This document shows, piece after piece, positions 1 to 5,877 of a stretch of 20,602 nucleotides of DNA. Source of the DNA: UBA1306 sp964396415 (lineage in GTDB: Bacteria > Spirochaetota > Spirochaetia > Treponematales > Rectinemataceae); assembly GCA_964396415.1 (NCBI GenBank), contig CAYNFM010000065.1, forward strand, positions 1 to 20,602, read 5' to 3'. The notes under the pieces were generated by a model. It made no database searches. It was not told where the DNA came from and was given only the letters and a program-made list of their open reading frames with translations. Numbering within the stretch: the stretch's first letter is position 1; each line of letters starts with the position of its first letter. The translations under genes and the position numbers were made by a program.

Positions 1-113
1 AGAAGGACTTCTCCGAAATCGCCCGCAAGGCCGCGGCCTCCAGCTCCATGCGCGGCAATCCCATCCCCCTCCTTCCCGAGGAGCTTATGCGGATCCTCGA
101 GGCCGCTTTGTGA
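1..113 (+). CDS. Iron-containing alcohol dehydrogenase, C-terminal end (partial)
   Basis: Reading from base 3, an open frame runs into the window from the left and stops at TGA 111-113. The last residues include DFSEIARKAAASSSMRGNP followed by a short helix ending in LEAAL. This resembles the extreme C-terminus of group III iron-dependent alcohol dehydrogenases, where an 'EIA..A...SMKGNP' stretch precedes a final helix with 'EEL..IL..A'. These enzymes interconvert alcohols and aldehydes with NAD(P)H and a bound Fe2+. The catalytic part lies outside the window, so the call rests on about 36 residues. No clear intrinsic terminator follows directly; an AT-rich stretch does. Confidence 0.6.
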   Translation, partial: KDFSEIARKAAASSSMRGNPIPLLPEELMRILEAAL

Positions 114-194
114 AATAATTGAAAAATAATCACTAGCATTTATTAAGAATGGGTAAATTATGTCACCATACGCGAAATATTCTAAATGTATTTA

Positions 195-223
195 TTGTGA
201 TTTTCCCGACATAAGCGTATATT
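195..223 (+). promoter_or_regulatory. Sigma70-type promoter
   Basis: TTGTGA (195-200) and TATATT (218-223) are separated by exactly 17 bases, inside an AT-rich stretch (114-240) that stands out from the GC-rich surroundings. The -10 matches the consensus at 5 of 6 positions and the -35 at 4 of 6. The predicted start is near base 230. The transcript would run into the terminator at 311-352. This is the only good promoter I see upstream of the Nif3/lspA operon. Confidence 0.55.
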
Positions 224-229
224 CTGCCT

Positions 230-352
230 AATAGGTTTGAGGGACGGAAAAGCTTTCCTAGGCTCCTTCCTTACCTCTAGTCGACGAGGCCGACCAGGCG
301 GCGTCGTCTTGGCCTTCCGGGGTAGCCTCCTTCCCCGGGAGGCCTTTTTTTT
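230..352 (+). ncRNA. Candidate ~120-nt small RNA or attenuated leader
   Basis: The stretch between the promoter and the T-tract can fold into stacked hairpins. They are GGAAA/TTTCC (246-250/254-258), GACGAGGCCG/CGGCGTCGTC (283-292/299-308, one internal mismatch), and the 12-bp terminator stem (311-322/333-344). The terminator loop TAGCCTCCTT (323-332) contains CCTCCTT, complementary to a Shine-Dalgarno AAGGAGG. A related CTCCTTCC lies at 263-270. The architecture fits either a free-standing small RNA with a C/U-rich seed loop or a leader controlling the gene at 367. I do not recognise a known RNA family. It is not tRNA-like, and I see no SRP or riboswitch signature. Confidence 0.4.
311..352 (+). 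terminator. Strong intrinsic terminator
   Basis: GGCCTTCCGGGG (311-322) pairs with CCCCGGGAGGCC (333-344) over 12 pairs with a single T-G wobble, closing a 10-base loop. Eight consecutive T follow (345-352). This is a textbook Rho-independent terminator. It is oddly placed: the ATG of the next gene is at 367, leaving no room for a promoter in between. Confidence 0.85.
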
Positions 353-366
353 ATATACTCGCCGCC

Positions 367-1128
367 ATGGATCTTAAGGGCTTCGACGCCTGGTGCCGCT
401 CCTTGATCGATATCGGCGCTCTCGACCGTATCGACGATTCTCTCAACGGCATACAAGTGGGTCGTTCCGGCGGAAAGGTCGAGCTCGTCGCCTTCGCGGT
501 CGACGCCTGCGCCGAAAGCATGCGCAGGGCCGCGGCTGCCGGGGCCCAGGTCCTCTTCGTCCACCATGGCCTTTTTTGGGGGAAGCCGGCTCGAGTCGAA
601 GGCATACTCCTCGAGCGCATAAAGCTTCTCCTCGGCGCGGATATGGCCCTCTATGCCTGCCATCTTCCTTTGGACAGGCAGCCCGAGATCGGCAACAACG
701 CGGTACTTGCCCGCCTGATGGGCCTAAAGGACATAAAGGGCTTCGGCGAGTATCATGGGGTGGAAATAGGTCTCATGGGCCTGCTCGATCCGCCCCTCGG
801 CCTGGACGAGATACTTCATCGAATCCTTCCCGACGGCTCGAGGCCGAGGACCCTCATTCCCGGGCGCAAGGACCGGATCGCAAGCGTGGCGGTCGTTTCG
901 GGCGGCGCCGCCATGGAAGCCTTACGGGCCCTGGACCAGGGCATCGATCTCTACGTCACCGGCGAAAGCTCGCATTCGATCTACCATGCGGTCCAGGAGG
1001 GGGGCATGTCCTTCCTCGCCGCCGGCCATTACGCTACCGAGGTATGGGGCGTTAAGGCAGTGGCCGAGCGGCTCTCGCGCGAGACGGGGATAAAGACGCT
1101 CTTCGTCGATCTGCCCACCGGCCTTTAG
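367..1128 (+). CDS. Nif3-like dinuclear metal centre hexameric protein
   Basis: The 253-residue product belongs to the Nif3/YbgI/DUF34 family, often labelled 'GTP cyclohydrolase 1 type 2 homolog'. These are cytoplasmic ring-shaped proteins holding two metal ions per subunit; the physiological reaction is not settled. The family hallmarks are present: SLNGIQVG near residue 25, the metal-binding pair in FVHHG (H66, H67), CHLPLD (H99, D103), GESSHS near 200, and GHYATE (H221, E225). The length is typical of the short form without the central inserted domain. The ATG at 367 matches the family N-terminus (MDLKGFDAWCRSL), but no Shine-Dalgarno is visible and a strong terminator ends 14 bases upstream. 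Expression probably depends on read-through of that terminator. It heads an operon with lspA 31 bases downstream. Confidence 0.88.
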   Translation: MDLKGFDAWCRSLIDIGALDRIDDSLNGIQVGRSGGKVELVAFAVDACAESMRRAAAAGAQVLFVHHGLFWGKPARVEGILLERIKLLLGADMALYACHLPLDRQPEIGNNAVLARLMGLKDIKGFGEYHGVEIGLMGLLDPPLGLDEILHRILPDGSRPRTLIPGRKDRIASVAVVSGGAAMEALRALDQGIDLYVTGESSHSIYHAVQEGGMSFLAAGHYATEVWGVKAVAERLSRETGIKTLFVDLPTGL

Positions 1129-1159
1129 CGCCATATCGAAGCTCGGGAAAGGACCAAGG

Positions 1160-1672
1160 ATGAGCAAGATTCGGGCGAACCTCGCCCCCTTCGCATTGAG
1201 TGCCGCGATCATCGTCGTCGACCAGGTCAGCAAGGCCCTCGTCGTCGCCGAGGTCAGGCCGGATAGCATCTCTTTCAGGGCCTTCGGCGACTTTTTCTGG
1301 TTGGTGAGACAGCAGAATCTCGGAATGGCTTTCAGCCTCCTCGACGGCTTGCCTCCCCTCGCGAGGGGCCTTGTCCTCATCGTACTGCCCCTCGCCCTAG
1401 TCGCCGCCGTCCTCGTCTTCTACTTCAAGAGCTCCGAGCCGACGACCCTCCAGAGATGGGTCCTCTGCGGCATAGCCGGCGGAGGCATCGGCAACGTCCT
1501 CGACAGGATATTCAGGCCCGATGGCGTCGTCGATTTCATCAGCGTAAAATTCTACGGGCTCTTCGGCTACGAGCGCTGGCCGACATTCAACGTCGCGGAC
1601 GCGAGCGTCGTCGTCTGCGCCATCCTCCTCGTGATCTCAACCATCGTCGTCGACGCAAGGAGAAAACGATGA
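1160..1672 (+). CDS. lspA: Lipoprotein signal peptidase (signal peptidase II)
   Basis: This 170-residue inner-membrane aspartyl protease cuts the signal peptide of prolipoproteins before the lipidated cysteine. Four hydrophobic segments are visible. The conserved blocks are in order: VVDQVSK (19-25), NLGMAFS (53-59), GNVLDR (111-116), GVVDFI (122-127) with the first catalytic aspartate D125, and FNVADA (143-148) with the second, D147. The length is normal. The ATG at 1160 is preceded by GGAAAGGA at 1146-1153, a good ribosome-binding site. The stop overlaps the start of the next gene (ATGA, 1669-1672), so the two are translationally coupled. The ABC substrate-binding lipoprotein at 15297 would be one client. 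Confidence 0.95.
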   Translation: MSKIRANLAPFALSAAIIVVDQVSKALVVAEVRPDSISFRAFGDFFWLVRQQNLGMAFSLLDGLPPLARGLVLIVLPLALVAAVLVFYFKSSEPTTLQRWVLCGIAGGGIGNVLDRIFRPDGVVDFISVKFYGLFGYERWPTFNVADASVVVCAILLVISTIVVDARRKR

Positions 1673-1929
1673 CCAAGAACGGCAGGAGGGCCCTCTTCCT
1701 TCTCGTCGCCACGGTGTCCAACATGCTGCTTACCGTGATAATCATCATTATCATGTTCGTGGCCCTCAATGCTCTCGCCATGACGATCGGCCTCAAGAAC
1801 GCGGGAGGGGCGATAATCATAGTTTCTTTTATAGCGGGCGTCGTCCTCTCGGGCTTCGCCTACAGCAGGGTCCTCAAGGCCCTGCGCAAGCGGCCGGGCC
1901 TCGAAGAGCGCTTCGGCCTGCTCAAATAG
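1669..1929 (+). CDS. Small two-helix membrane protein of unknown function
   Basis: This 86-residue protein has a very hydrophobic first segment (about residues 8-40, including a run of six isoleucines), a second membrane segment (about 46-64), and a basic then acidic C-terminal tail ending GLEERFGLLK. The N-terminus carries positive charges (MTKNGRR), favouring an inside N-terminus and a cytoplasmic tail. I do not recognise a named family. Its start overlaps the lspA stop by four bases (ATGA), and its stop TAG is followed at once by the AGGAGG used by the DUF1015 gene. It is therefore a true operon member and not a chance frame. A role at the membrane near lipoprotein processing is possible, but the sequence does not show it. 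Confidence 0.75.
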   Translation: MTKNGRRALFLLVATVSNMLLTVIIIIIMFVALNALAMTIGLKNAGGAIIIVSFIAGVVLSGFAYSRVLKALRKRPGLEERFGLLK

Positions 1930-1939
1930 GAGGCCGATG

Positions 1940-3528
1940 ATGAGCGGATATGCCGATAAGCTTGCGGCCCAAGACCCTCGTCTCGCTCCGCTCGACGTTC
2001 GCCTCGCTCCGCTCGACGTTCGCCTCGCTCCGCTCGNNNNNNNNNNNNNNNNNNNNNNNNNNNNNNNNNNNNNNNNNNNNNNNNNNNNNNNNNNNNNNNN
2101 NNNNNNNNNNNNNNNNNNNNNNNNNNNNNNNNNNNNCTCGCTCCGCTCGACGTTCGCCTCGCTCCGCTCGACGTTCGCCTCGCTCCGCTCGGCGCGAGGA
2201 TACCCGAAGTCCTCCTGCCCGCGGCGGGGACCGACTACTCCAAGTGGGCCGTCGTGGCCTGCGACCAGTATTCCTCCGAGCGCGAGTACTGGCAGCGCGC
2301 CGAGGCCTTCGTCTCCGGCGCGCCCTCTACCCTCGGCCTCATCTTCCCCGAAGCCTACCTCGAGGACGCCGACGCCGATCAGCGGATCGCACGCATTCAA
2401 GAAAACATGCGCCGCTATCTCGCCGAGGGCGTGGTCGCCCCGATCGGCGAGGGCTTGGTCTTGATAGAGCGCTCCACTCCCCGCGAGGAGAAGCCTCGCG
2501 TGGGGCTTCTCCTCGCGGTCGACCTCGAGGCATACCGCTATGGCGCCGATTCGACCTCCCTCATCCGTCCCAGCGAGGGCACCATCGTCGAGCGCCTCCC
2601 CCCGCGCATGAGGATTCGCCGCGGCGCCGCCCTCGAGCTTCCCCACATCATGCTTCTCCTCGATGATCCGAAGCGCACCGTGGTCGAGCCCATCTATGCC
2701 GCCCGCTCGAGCCTGCCTGGGCTTTACGATTTCCAGCTCATGCTCGACTCCGGCCGCGTACGGGGCTGGCAGGTCAAGGATCCCGCCCTCCTCGACGCCG
2801 CGGCGGAGGCCCTAGCCCGCCTGGCGGATCCCGCCGCTTTCAAGGCTAAGTACGGCTCCGATCACCCCCTGCTCTTCGCGGTGGGCGACGGCAACCATTC
2901 CCTCGCGACCGCCAAGGCGGTATGGGAAGAAATAAAGGAGGCCCATGCGGGAGAGCCCGGCCTCATGGAGCATCCGGCGCGCTACGCCCTTGCCGAGCTC
3001 GTGAACGTCTACGACGAGGGCTTGCCCTTCCACCCGATACATCGCATCCTCCTTGGCCTCGACGAAGGTGCGCTCTTGAGCGCTCTCTCGGACTGCCAGG
3101 AGTTCGAGATCGACCGCTATCCGAGCTCCGAGGCCGCCCTAGCCGCAGTGGACGGAGGCCGAAGGATCGACGCGCGCGGAGATAGCGACGCGAAAGTCCA
3201 GCGCGTCGCCTGCGTCTCCCCCGCGGGTAATCTCGTCATAACCTTCACTCGACCCAAAGCCAAGCTCGCCGCCGGCACCCTGCAGGACTTGCTCGACCCT
3301 CTCCTCAAGTCCAGGCCCGGTCTCGGCATCGATTATATCCACGGTCGCGAGAGCCTTCTCGCCCTCGCGGCCAAGCCCGGCAATCTAGGTCTCTATCTCC
3401 CGCCCATCGACAAGTCGGGCTTCTTCGAGACGGTGATCCGCGACGGCGTAATGCCCAGGAAAACCTTCTCTATGGGCGAGGCGCCGGAGAAGAGGTTTTA
3501 TATAGAGGCCAGGAAGATAACGCGCTGA
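1940..3528 (+). CDS. DUF1015 family protein, interrupted by an assembly gap
   Basis: After the repeat region the protein reads GARIPEVLLPAAGTDYSKW, then VVACDQYSSEREYW and PSTLGLIFPEAYLED, the start of the DUF1015 family in the clostridial/spirochaetal subgroup. The motif GDGNHSLATAK (2884-2916) and the C-terminal YIHGRESLLAL (about 3339-3370) are also typical. The start at 1940 (MSGYADKLAA) is six bases from AGGAGG (1928-1933); the ATG at 1937 is too close. Between KLAAQ and GARIPE lies a run of the heptad RLAPLDV encoded by 21-bp repeats, not expected in the family, holding 100 N. The two sides appear in different frames only because 100 is a placeholder length; both read the repeat as RLAPLDV. 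The function is unproven, but the gene sits just upstream of serA-serC, an association I recall from other anaerobes. Confidence 0.82.
1982..2191 (+). repeat. 21-bp tandem repeat inside the DUF1015 gene
   Basis: The unit is a 13-base core CTCGCTCCGCTCG followed by ACGTTCGC. Perfect units lie at 1982-2002 and 2003-2023, with the core again at 2024-2036. After the gap, units lie at 2137-2157 and 2158-2178, with a last core at 2179-2191. A degenerate half-unit (encoding DPR in place of DVR) precedes the first copy at 1973-1981. All six reading frames of the unit are free of stop codons, and its length is a multiple of three, so copy number can change without breaking the host gene. The coding frame gives RLAPLDV. 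The total copy number is hidden by the gap. Confidence 0.95.
2037..2136. other. Assembly gap of 100 N
   Basis: Exactly 100 undetermined bases sit between identical tandem repeat units, the usual placeholder for a gap of unknown size. If the repeat continues perfectly, the true length should be 8 plus a multiple of 21. That is 2 modulo 3, which is exactly what joins the two halves of the DUF1015 frame. Confidence 0.97.
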
Positions 3529-3594
3529 GGCGGAAGGCTTTTCGTACTCTATCGAGTTGGGCGAGTTTCCGGCTTTACGAATCTAGATAGTAGG

Positions 3595-3693
3595 GCGACA
3601 TGCTCCGCATGTCGCGAATTTAAGGAATGTTTCGCGTAAAGGCCTTAGTGGCGACATTCCCCTTGGTCATGTCGCCTTATTGACGAAGGCCTT
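3595..3693. repeat. Cluster of stacked inverted repeats (REP/MITE-like element?)
   Basis: Three hairpins lie in about 100 bases. GCGACATGC/GCATGTCGC (3595-3603/3607-3615) is a perfect 9-bp stem with a 3-base loop. CGCGAA/TTCGCG (3613-3618/3631-3636) follows. GGCGACAT/ATGTCGCC (3650-3657/3669-3676) is a perfect 8-bp stem. The first and third share the arm GCGACAT. The third is bracketed by two copies of the palindrome AAGGCCTT (3639-3646 and 3686-3693), which can pair as an outer stem. No T-tract follows on the plus strand, so it is not a classical terminator. It could be a repetitive extragenic palindrome, a mini mobile element or an mRNA 3'-end structure. Confidence 0.6.
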
Positions 3694-3749
3694 GATAAAA
3701 AGTCCCTTAGGCTGTCCCGCGATGGCCGCGCAGGTCGTATCGGCGCTGG

Positions 3750-3779
3750 CGAGTGAAGCTATTCGTCCATTTTCACTCG
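3750..3779. promoter_or_regulatory. Inverted repeat abutting the serA promoter, possible operator
   Basis: CGAGTGAA (3750-3757) and TTCACTCG (3772-3779) form a perfect 8-bp inverted repeat with a 14-base spacer. It ends two bases before the -35 box of the serA promoter. This position suits binding by a dimeric activator or repressor. The regulator is unknown. Confidence 0.4.
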
Positions 3780-3781
3780 AC

Positions 3782-3809
3782 TTGACATATAACCCATATT
3801 CTGTACAAT
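3782..3809 (+). promoter_or_regulatory. Sigma70 promoter of serA-serC
   Basis: A perfect TTGACA (3782-3787) and TACAAT (3804-3809, 5 of 6) are spaced by 16 bases. The predicted start is near 3816, leaving a leader of about 54 bases before the ATG at 3870. Confidence 0.75.
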
Positions 3810-3869
3810 GGCGCTAGCTTTCATCGTTTCGCTAAAAAAGAACGCTTTCCTATAATTCAGGAGGAACCT

Positions 3870-4742
3870 ATGGTCATCTTGCTAGCCGACGCCTTCGCGC
3901 CGGACCTGCCTGCGAGGCTCAAGGGCTTCGGCGAAGTGGCGACTGACCTAGGTCGCGTATCCGAGGCCGAGGTCATCATCGTCCGCTCCAAGACCAAGGT
4001 CGACAAGGCGATGATCGACGCCGCGTCCAAGCTCAAGTACGTGATCCGCGGGGGCGTCGGAGTCGACACGATCGACGTCGAGTACGCGAAGTCCAAGGGC
4101 ATCGCGGTCGACAACACGCCGGAGGCCTCGAGCCTCGCGGTCGCCGAGCTGGCCTTCGCATTGATGATCGCCATGCCCAACCATATAGCCGAGGCCGACT
4201 CTTCCATGAAGCAGGGCAAGTGGCTCAAGAAGGAGCTGGAACGCACCGAGCTCGGCGGCAAGACGCTCGGCCTCATCGGCTTGGGCCGCATCGCGCGCGA
4301 GCTCGCCCTCCGCGCCAAAGCCTTCGGGATGAAGGTCATCGCCTACGACAAGTACGTGGAGTCCTCCGACGCAGCGTCCATGGCGAGTCTCGACGAGCTT
4401 CTCGCGGTCTCCGATTATATCTCCCTGCATACGCCTCTGACCGACGAGACGCGCGGCATGATCAACGCGGGAAGCATCGCGAAGATGAAGAAAGGCGCCT
4501 ATCTCATCAACACCTGCCGCGGACCCGTCGTCAAGACGGAGGACGTGGCGGCGGCCCTCAAGGAGGGCAGGCTGGGCGGCTTCGCCACCGACGTCTACGA
4601 CAAGGAGCCGCCCGAGGGCTCGCCGCTCCTCTCGTCGCCCCGCGTGCTCCTCACGCCCCACCTCGGCGCCTCGACCGAGGAGAACCTCCTCCGTCTCGGC
4701 GACTGCATCGTAGAGCGCATGCAGAAATACTGCGGGAAATAA
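3870..4742 (+). CDS. serA: D-3-phosphoglycerate dehydrogenase (short, no ACT domain)
   Basis: This 290-residue D-2-hydroxyacid dehydrogenase is assigned to the first step of serine synthesis: oxidation of 3-phosphoglycerate to 3-phosphohydroxypyruvate with NAD+. Visible features are RGGVGVDTID (60-69), the dinucleotide-binding GLIGLGRIA (134-142) followed by D160 (favouring NAD over NADP), and the catalytic set R217 in NTCRGPV, E246 in YDKEPP and H264 in TPHLGAST. The protein ends just after the substrate domain, so the C-terminal ASB/ACT domains of long SerA forms, and with them serine feedback control, are absent. AGGAGG lies five bases before the ATG. The adjacent serC makes SerA more likely than hydroxypyruvate or lactate dehydrogenase. 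Confidence 0.87.
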   Translation: MVILLADAFAPDLPARLKGFGEVATDLGRVSEAEVIIVRSKTKVDKAMIDAASKLKYVIRGGVGVDTIDVEYAKSKGIAVDNTPEASSLAVAELAFALMIAMPNHIAEADSSMKQGKWLKKELERTELGGKTLGLIGLGRIARELALRAKAFGMKVIAYDKYVESSDAASMASLDELLAVSDYISLHTPLTDETRGMINAGSIAKMKKGAYLINTCRGPVVKTEDVAAALKEGRLGGFATDVYDKEPPEGSPLLSSPRVLLTPHLGASTEENLLRLGDCIVERMQKYCGK

Positions 4743-4752
4743 GGAGCGAAGC

Positions 4753-5835
4753 ATGAAGCGAGTCATCAATTTCAACGCGGGCCCCGCGGCGATACCGCAG
4801 GAAGTCCTCGAGCAGGCCCAAGCCGAGATGCTCGACTGGAAGGGAACGGGCATGTCCGTGATGGAAGTCTCCCACCGCTCCAAGGAGTACGAGGAGATGC
4901 ACAACCATGCCCAGGCTTCCTTTAAAGAGATAGCGGGCATGGGCGAGGACTGGAAGATCATCTTCCTCACGGGAGGAGCGAGCTCGCAGTTCTTCATGCT
5001 CCCGATGAACATGCTTCCGGAAGGCGGGAAGGCGGATTATCTCGTCACCGGCCATTGGAGCAAGGCCGCGGTCAAGGAAGCCAAGCGCTACGGGCAGATC
5101 GACGTGATCTCAAGCGAGAGGGAAGGGACCTTCCGCTCCATCCTCAAGCCGCCCGAAATCAAGATCGACCCAGCTGCCGCCTACGTGCACATGACGAGCA
5201 ACAACACCATATTCGGCACGCAATGGGACTATTGGCCGGAGGTCGGGAACCATCCCCTCGTCGCTGACATGTCGAGCGACATCTTCTCCCGGCCCTTCCC
5301 CGTCGACAAGTTCTCCATGATCTACGCGGGCGCGCAGAAGAATTTGGGCCCTTCCGGCGTCACGGCCGTCGCGATCAATGACAGCTTTCTCGCCAAGGCG
5401 AAGGAAGACCTGCCTTCCATGCTCTCCTACAAGCTTCAACAGGCGAACAACTCGCTGTACAACACGCCGCCCTGCTTCTCGATCTATATCCTCGACCTCA
5501 CCTTGGCTTGGATCAAGAAGATGGGCGGACTCCAGGGCATACAGAAGGTCAACGAGGAGAAGGCGCGCGTGCTCTACGAGGCGATCGACTCCTCGGGAGG
5601 CTACTACGATTGCCCCGTGGACAGGGACGCGCGCTCGAGGATGAACGTCGTGTTCCGCTTGAGGAGCGAGGAGCTCGAGGAGCGGTTCGTCAAGGAGGCC
5701 AAGGCCGCAGGCATCATCGGCGTGAAGGGCCACCGCTCGGTCGGGGGCATACGCTTCTCGATCTATAACGCCAATCTCGTCCAGAACGTCAAGGCCTCAG
5801 CCGACTTCATGAAGGATTTCCAGAAGCGGAACTGA
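4753..5835 (+). CDS. serC: Phosphoserine aminotransferase
   Basis: This 360-residue PLP enzyme converts 3-phosphohydroxypyruvate and glutamate to phosphoserine and 2-oxoglutarate. It opens with INFNAGPAAIP, followed by VMEVSHRSKEY with the substrate-binding H41/R42, TGGASSQF (73-80), and W102. The PLP lysine is K196 in YAGAQKNLGPSG. The C-terminal GHRSVGGIRFSIYNA (326-340) supplies further phosphate contacts. The length is typical of the family. The AAGGAG ribosome-binding site (4741-4746) overlaps the serA stop codon, so the two genes are co-transcribed from the promoter at 3782. A phosphoserine phosphatase to finish the pathway is not seen in this window. Confidence 0.95.
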   Translation: MKRVINFNAGPAAIPQEVLEQAQAEMLDWKGTGMSVMEVSHRSKEYEEMHNHAQASFKEIAGMGEDWKIIFLTGGASSQFFMLPMNMLPEGGKADYLVTGHWSKAAVKEAKRYGQIDVISSEREGTFRSILKPPEIKIDPAAAYVHMTSNNTIFGTQWDYWPEVGNHPLVADMSSDIFSRPFPVDKFSMIYAGAQKNLGPSGVTAVAINDSFLAKAKEDLPSMLSYKLQQANNSLYNTPPCFSIYILDLTLAWIKKMGGLQGIQKVNEEKARVLYEAIDSSGGYYDCPVDRDARSRMNVVFRLRSEELEERFVKEAKAAGIIGVKGHRSVGGIRFSIYNANLVQNVKASADFMKDFQKRN

Positions 5836-5877
5836 CCGCCGACCCCGCCGCGACGGCGCCTTCCCGGCGCGGTCCGC

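Larger units (their letters stand above)
3529..3869 (+). other. Intergenic region between the DUF1015 operon and serA
   Basis: This is a 341-base stretch without a convincing gene. Its first 65 bases show nothing clear. Then come a cluster of inverted repeats (3595-3693), an inverted repeat abutting a promoter (3750-3779), the promoter itself (3782-3809), and the serA ribosome-binding site AGGAGG (3859-3864). No U-rich intrinsic terminator for the upstream operon was found. Confidence 0.7.

Noticed and set aside
1973..2191. Tandem repeats as a CRISPR array
   Set aside because: Units are directly adjacent with no spacers, 21 bp long, and in frame within a coding gene; no cas genes are near.
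1567..2646. Minus-strand open frame across the repeats and gap (ERSEANV repeats)
   Set aside because: It is antisense to lspA, the small membrane gene and DUF1015; it is open only because of high GC and the stop-free repeat.
5846..5872. GC-rich hairpins (GCGCC/GGCGC with loop TTCCC; CCGCG/CGCGG) between the stops of serC and the DUF4954 gene as a bidirectional terminator
   Set aside because: Stems are only five pairs and no T-tract follows on either strand; expected by chance in such GC-rich sequence.
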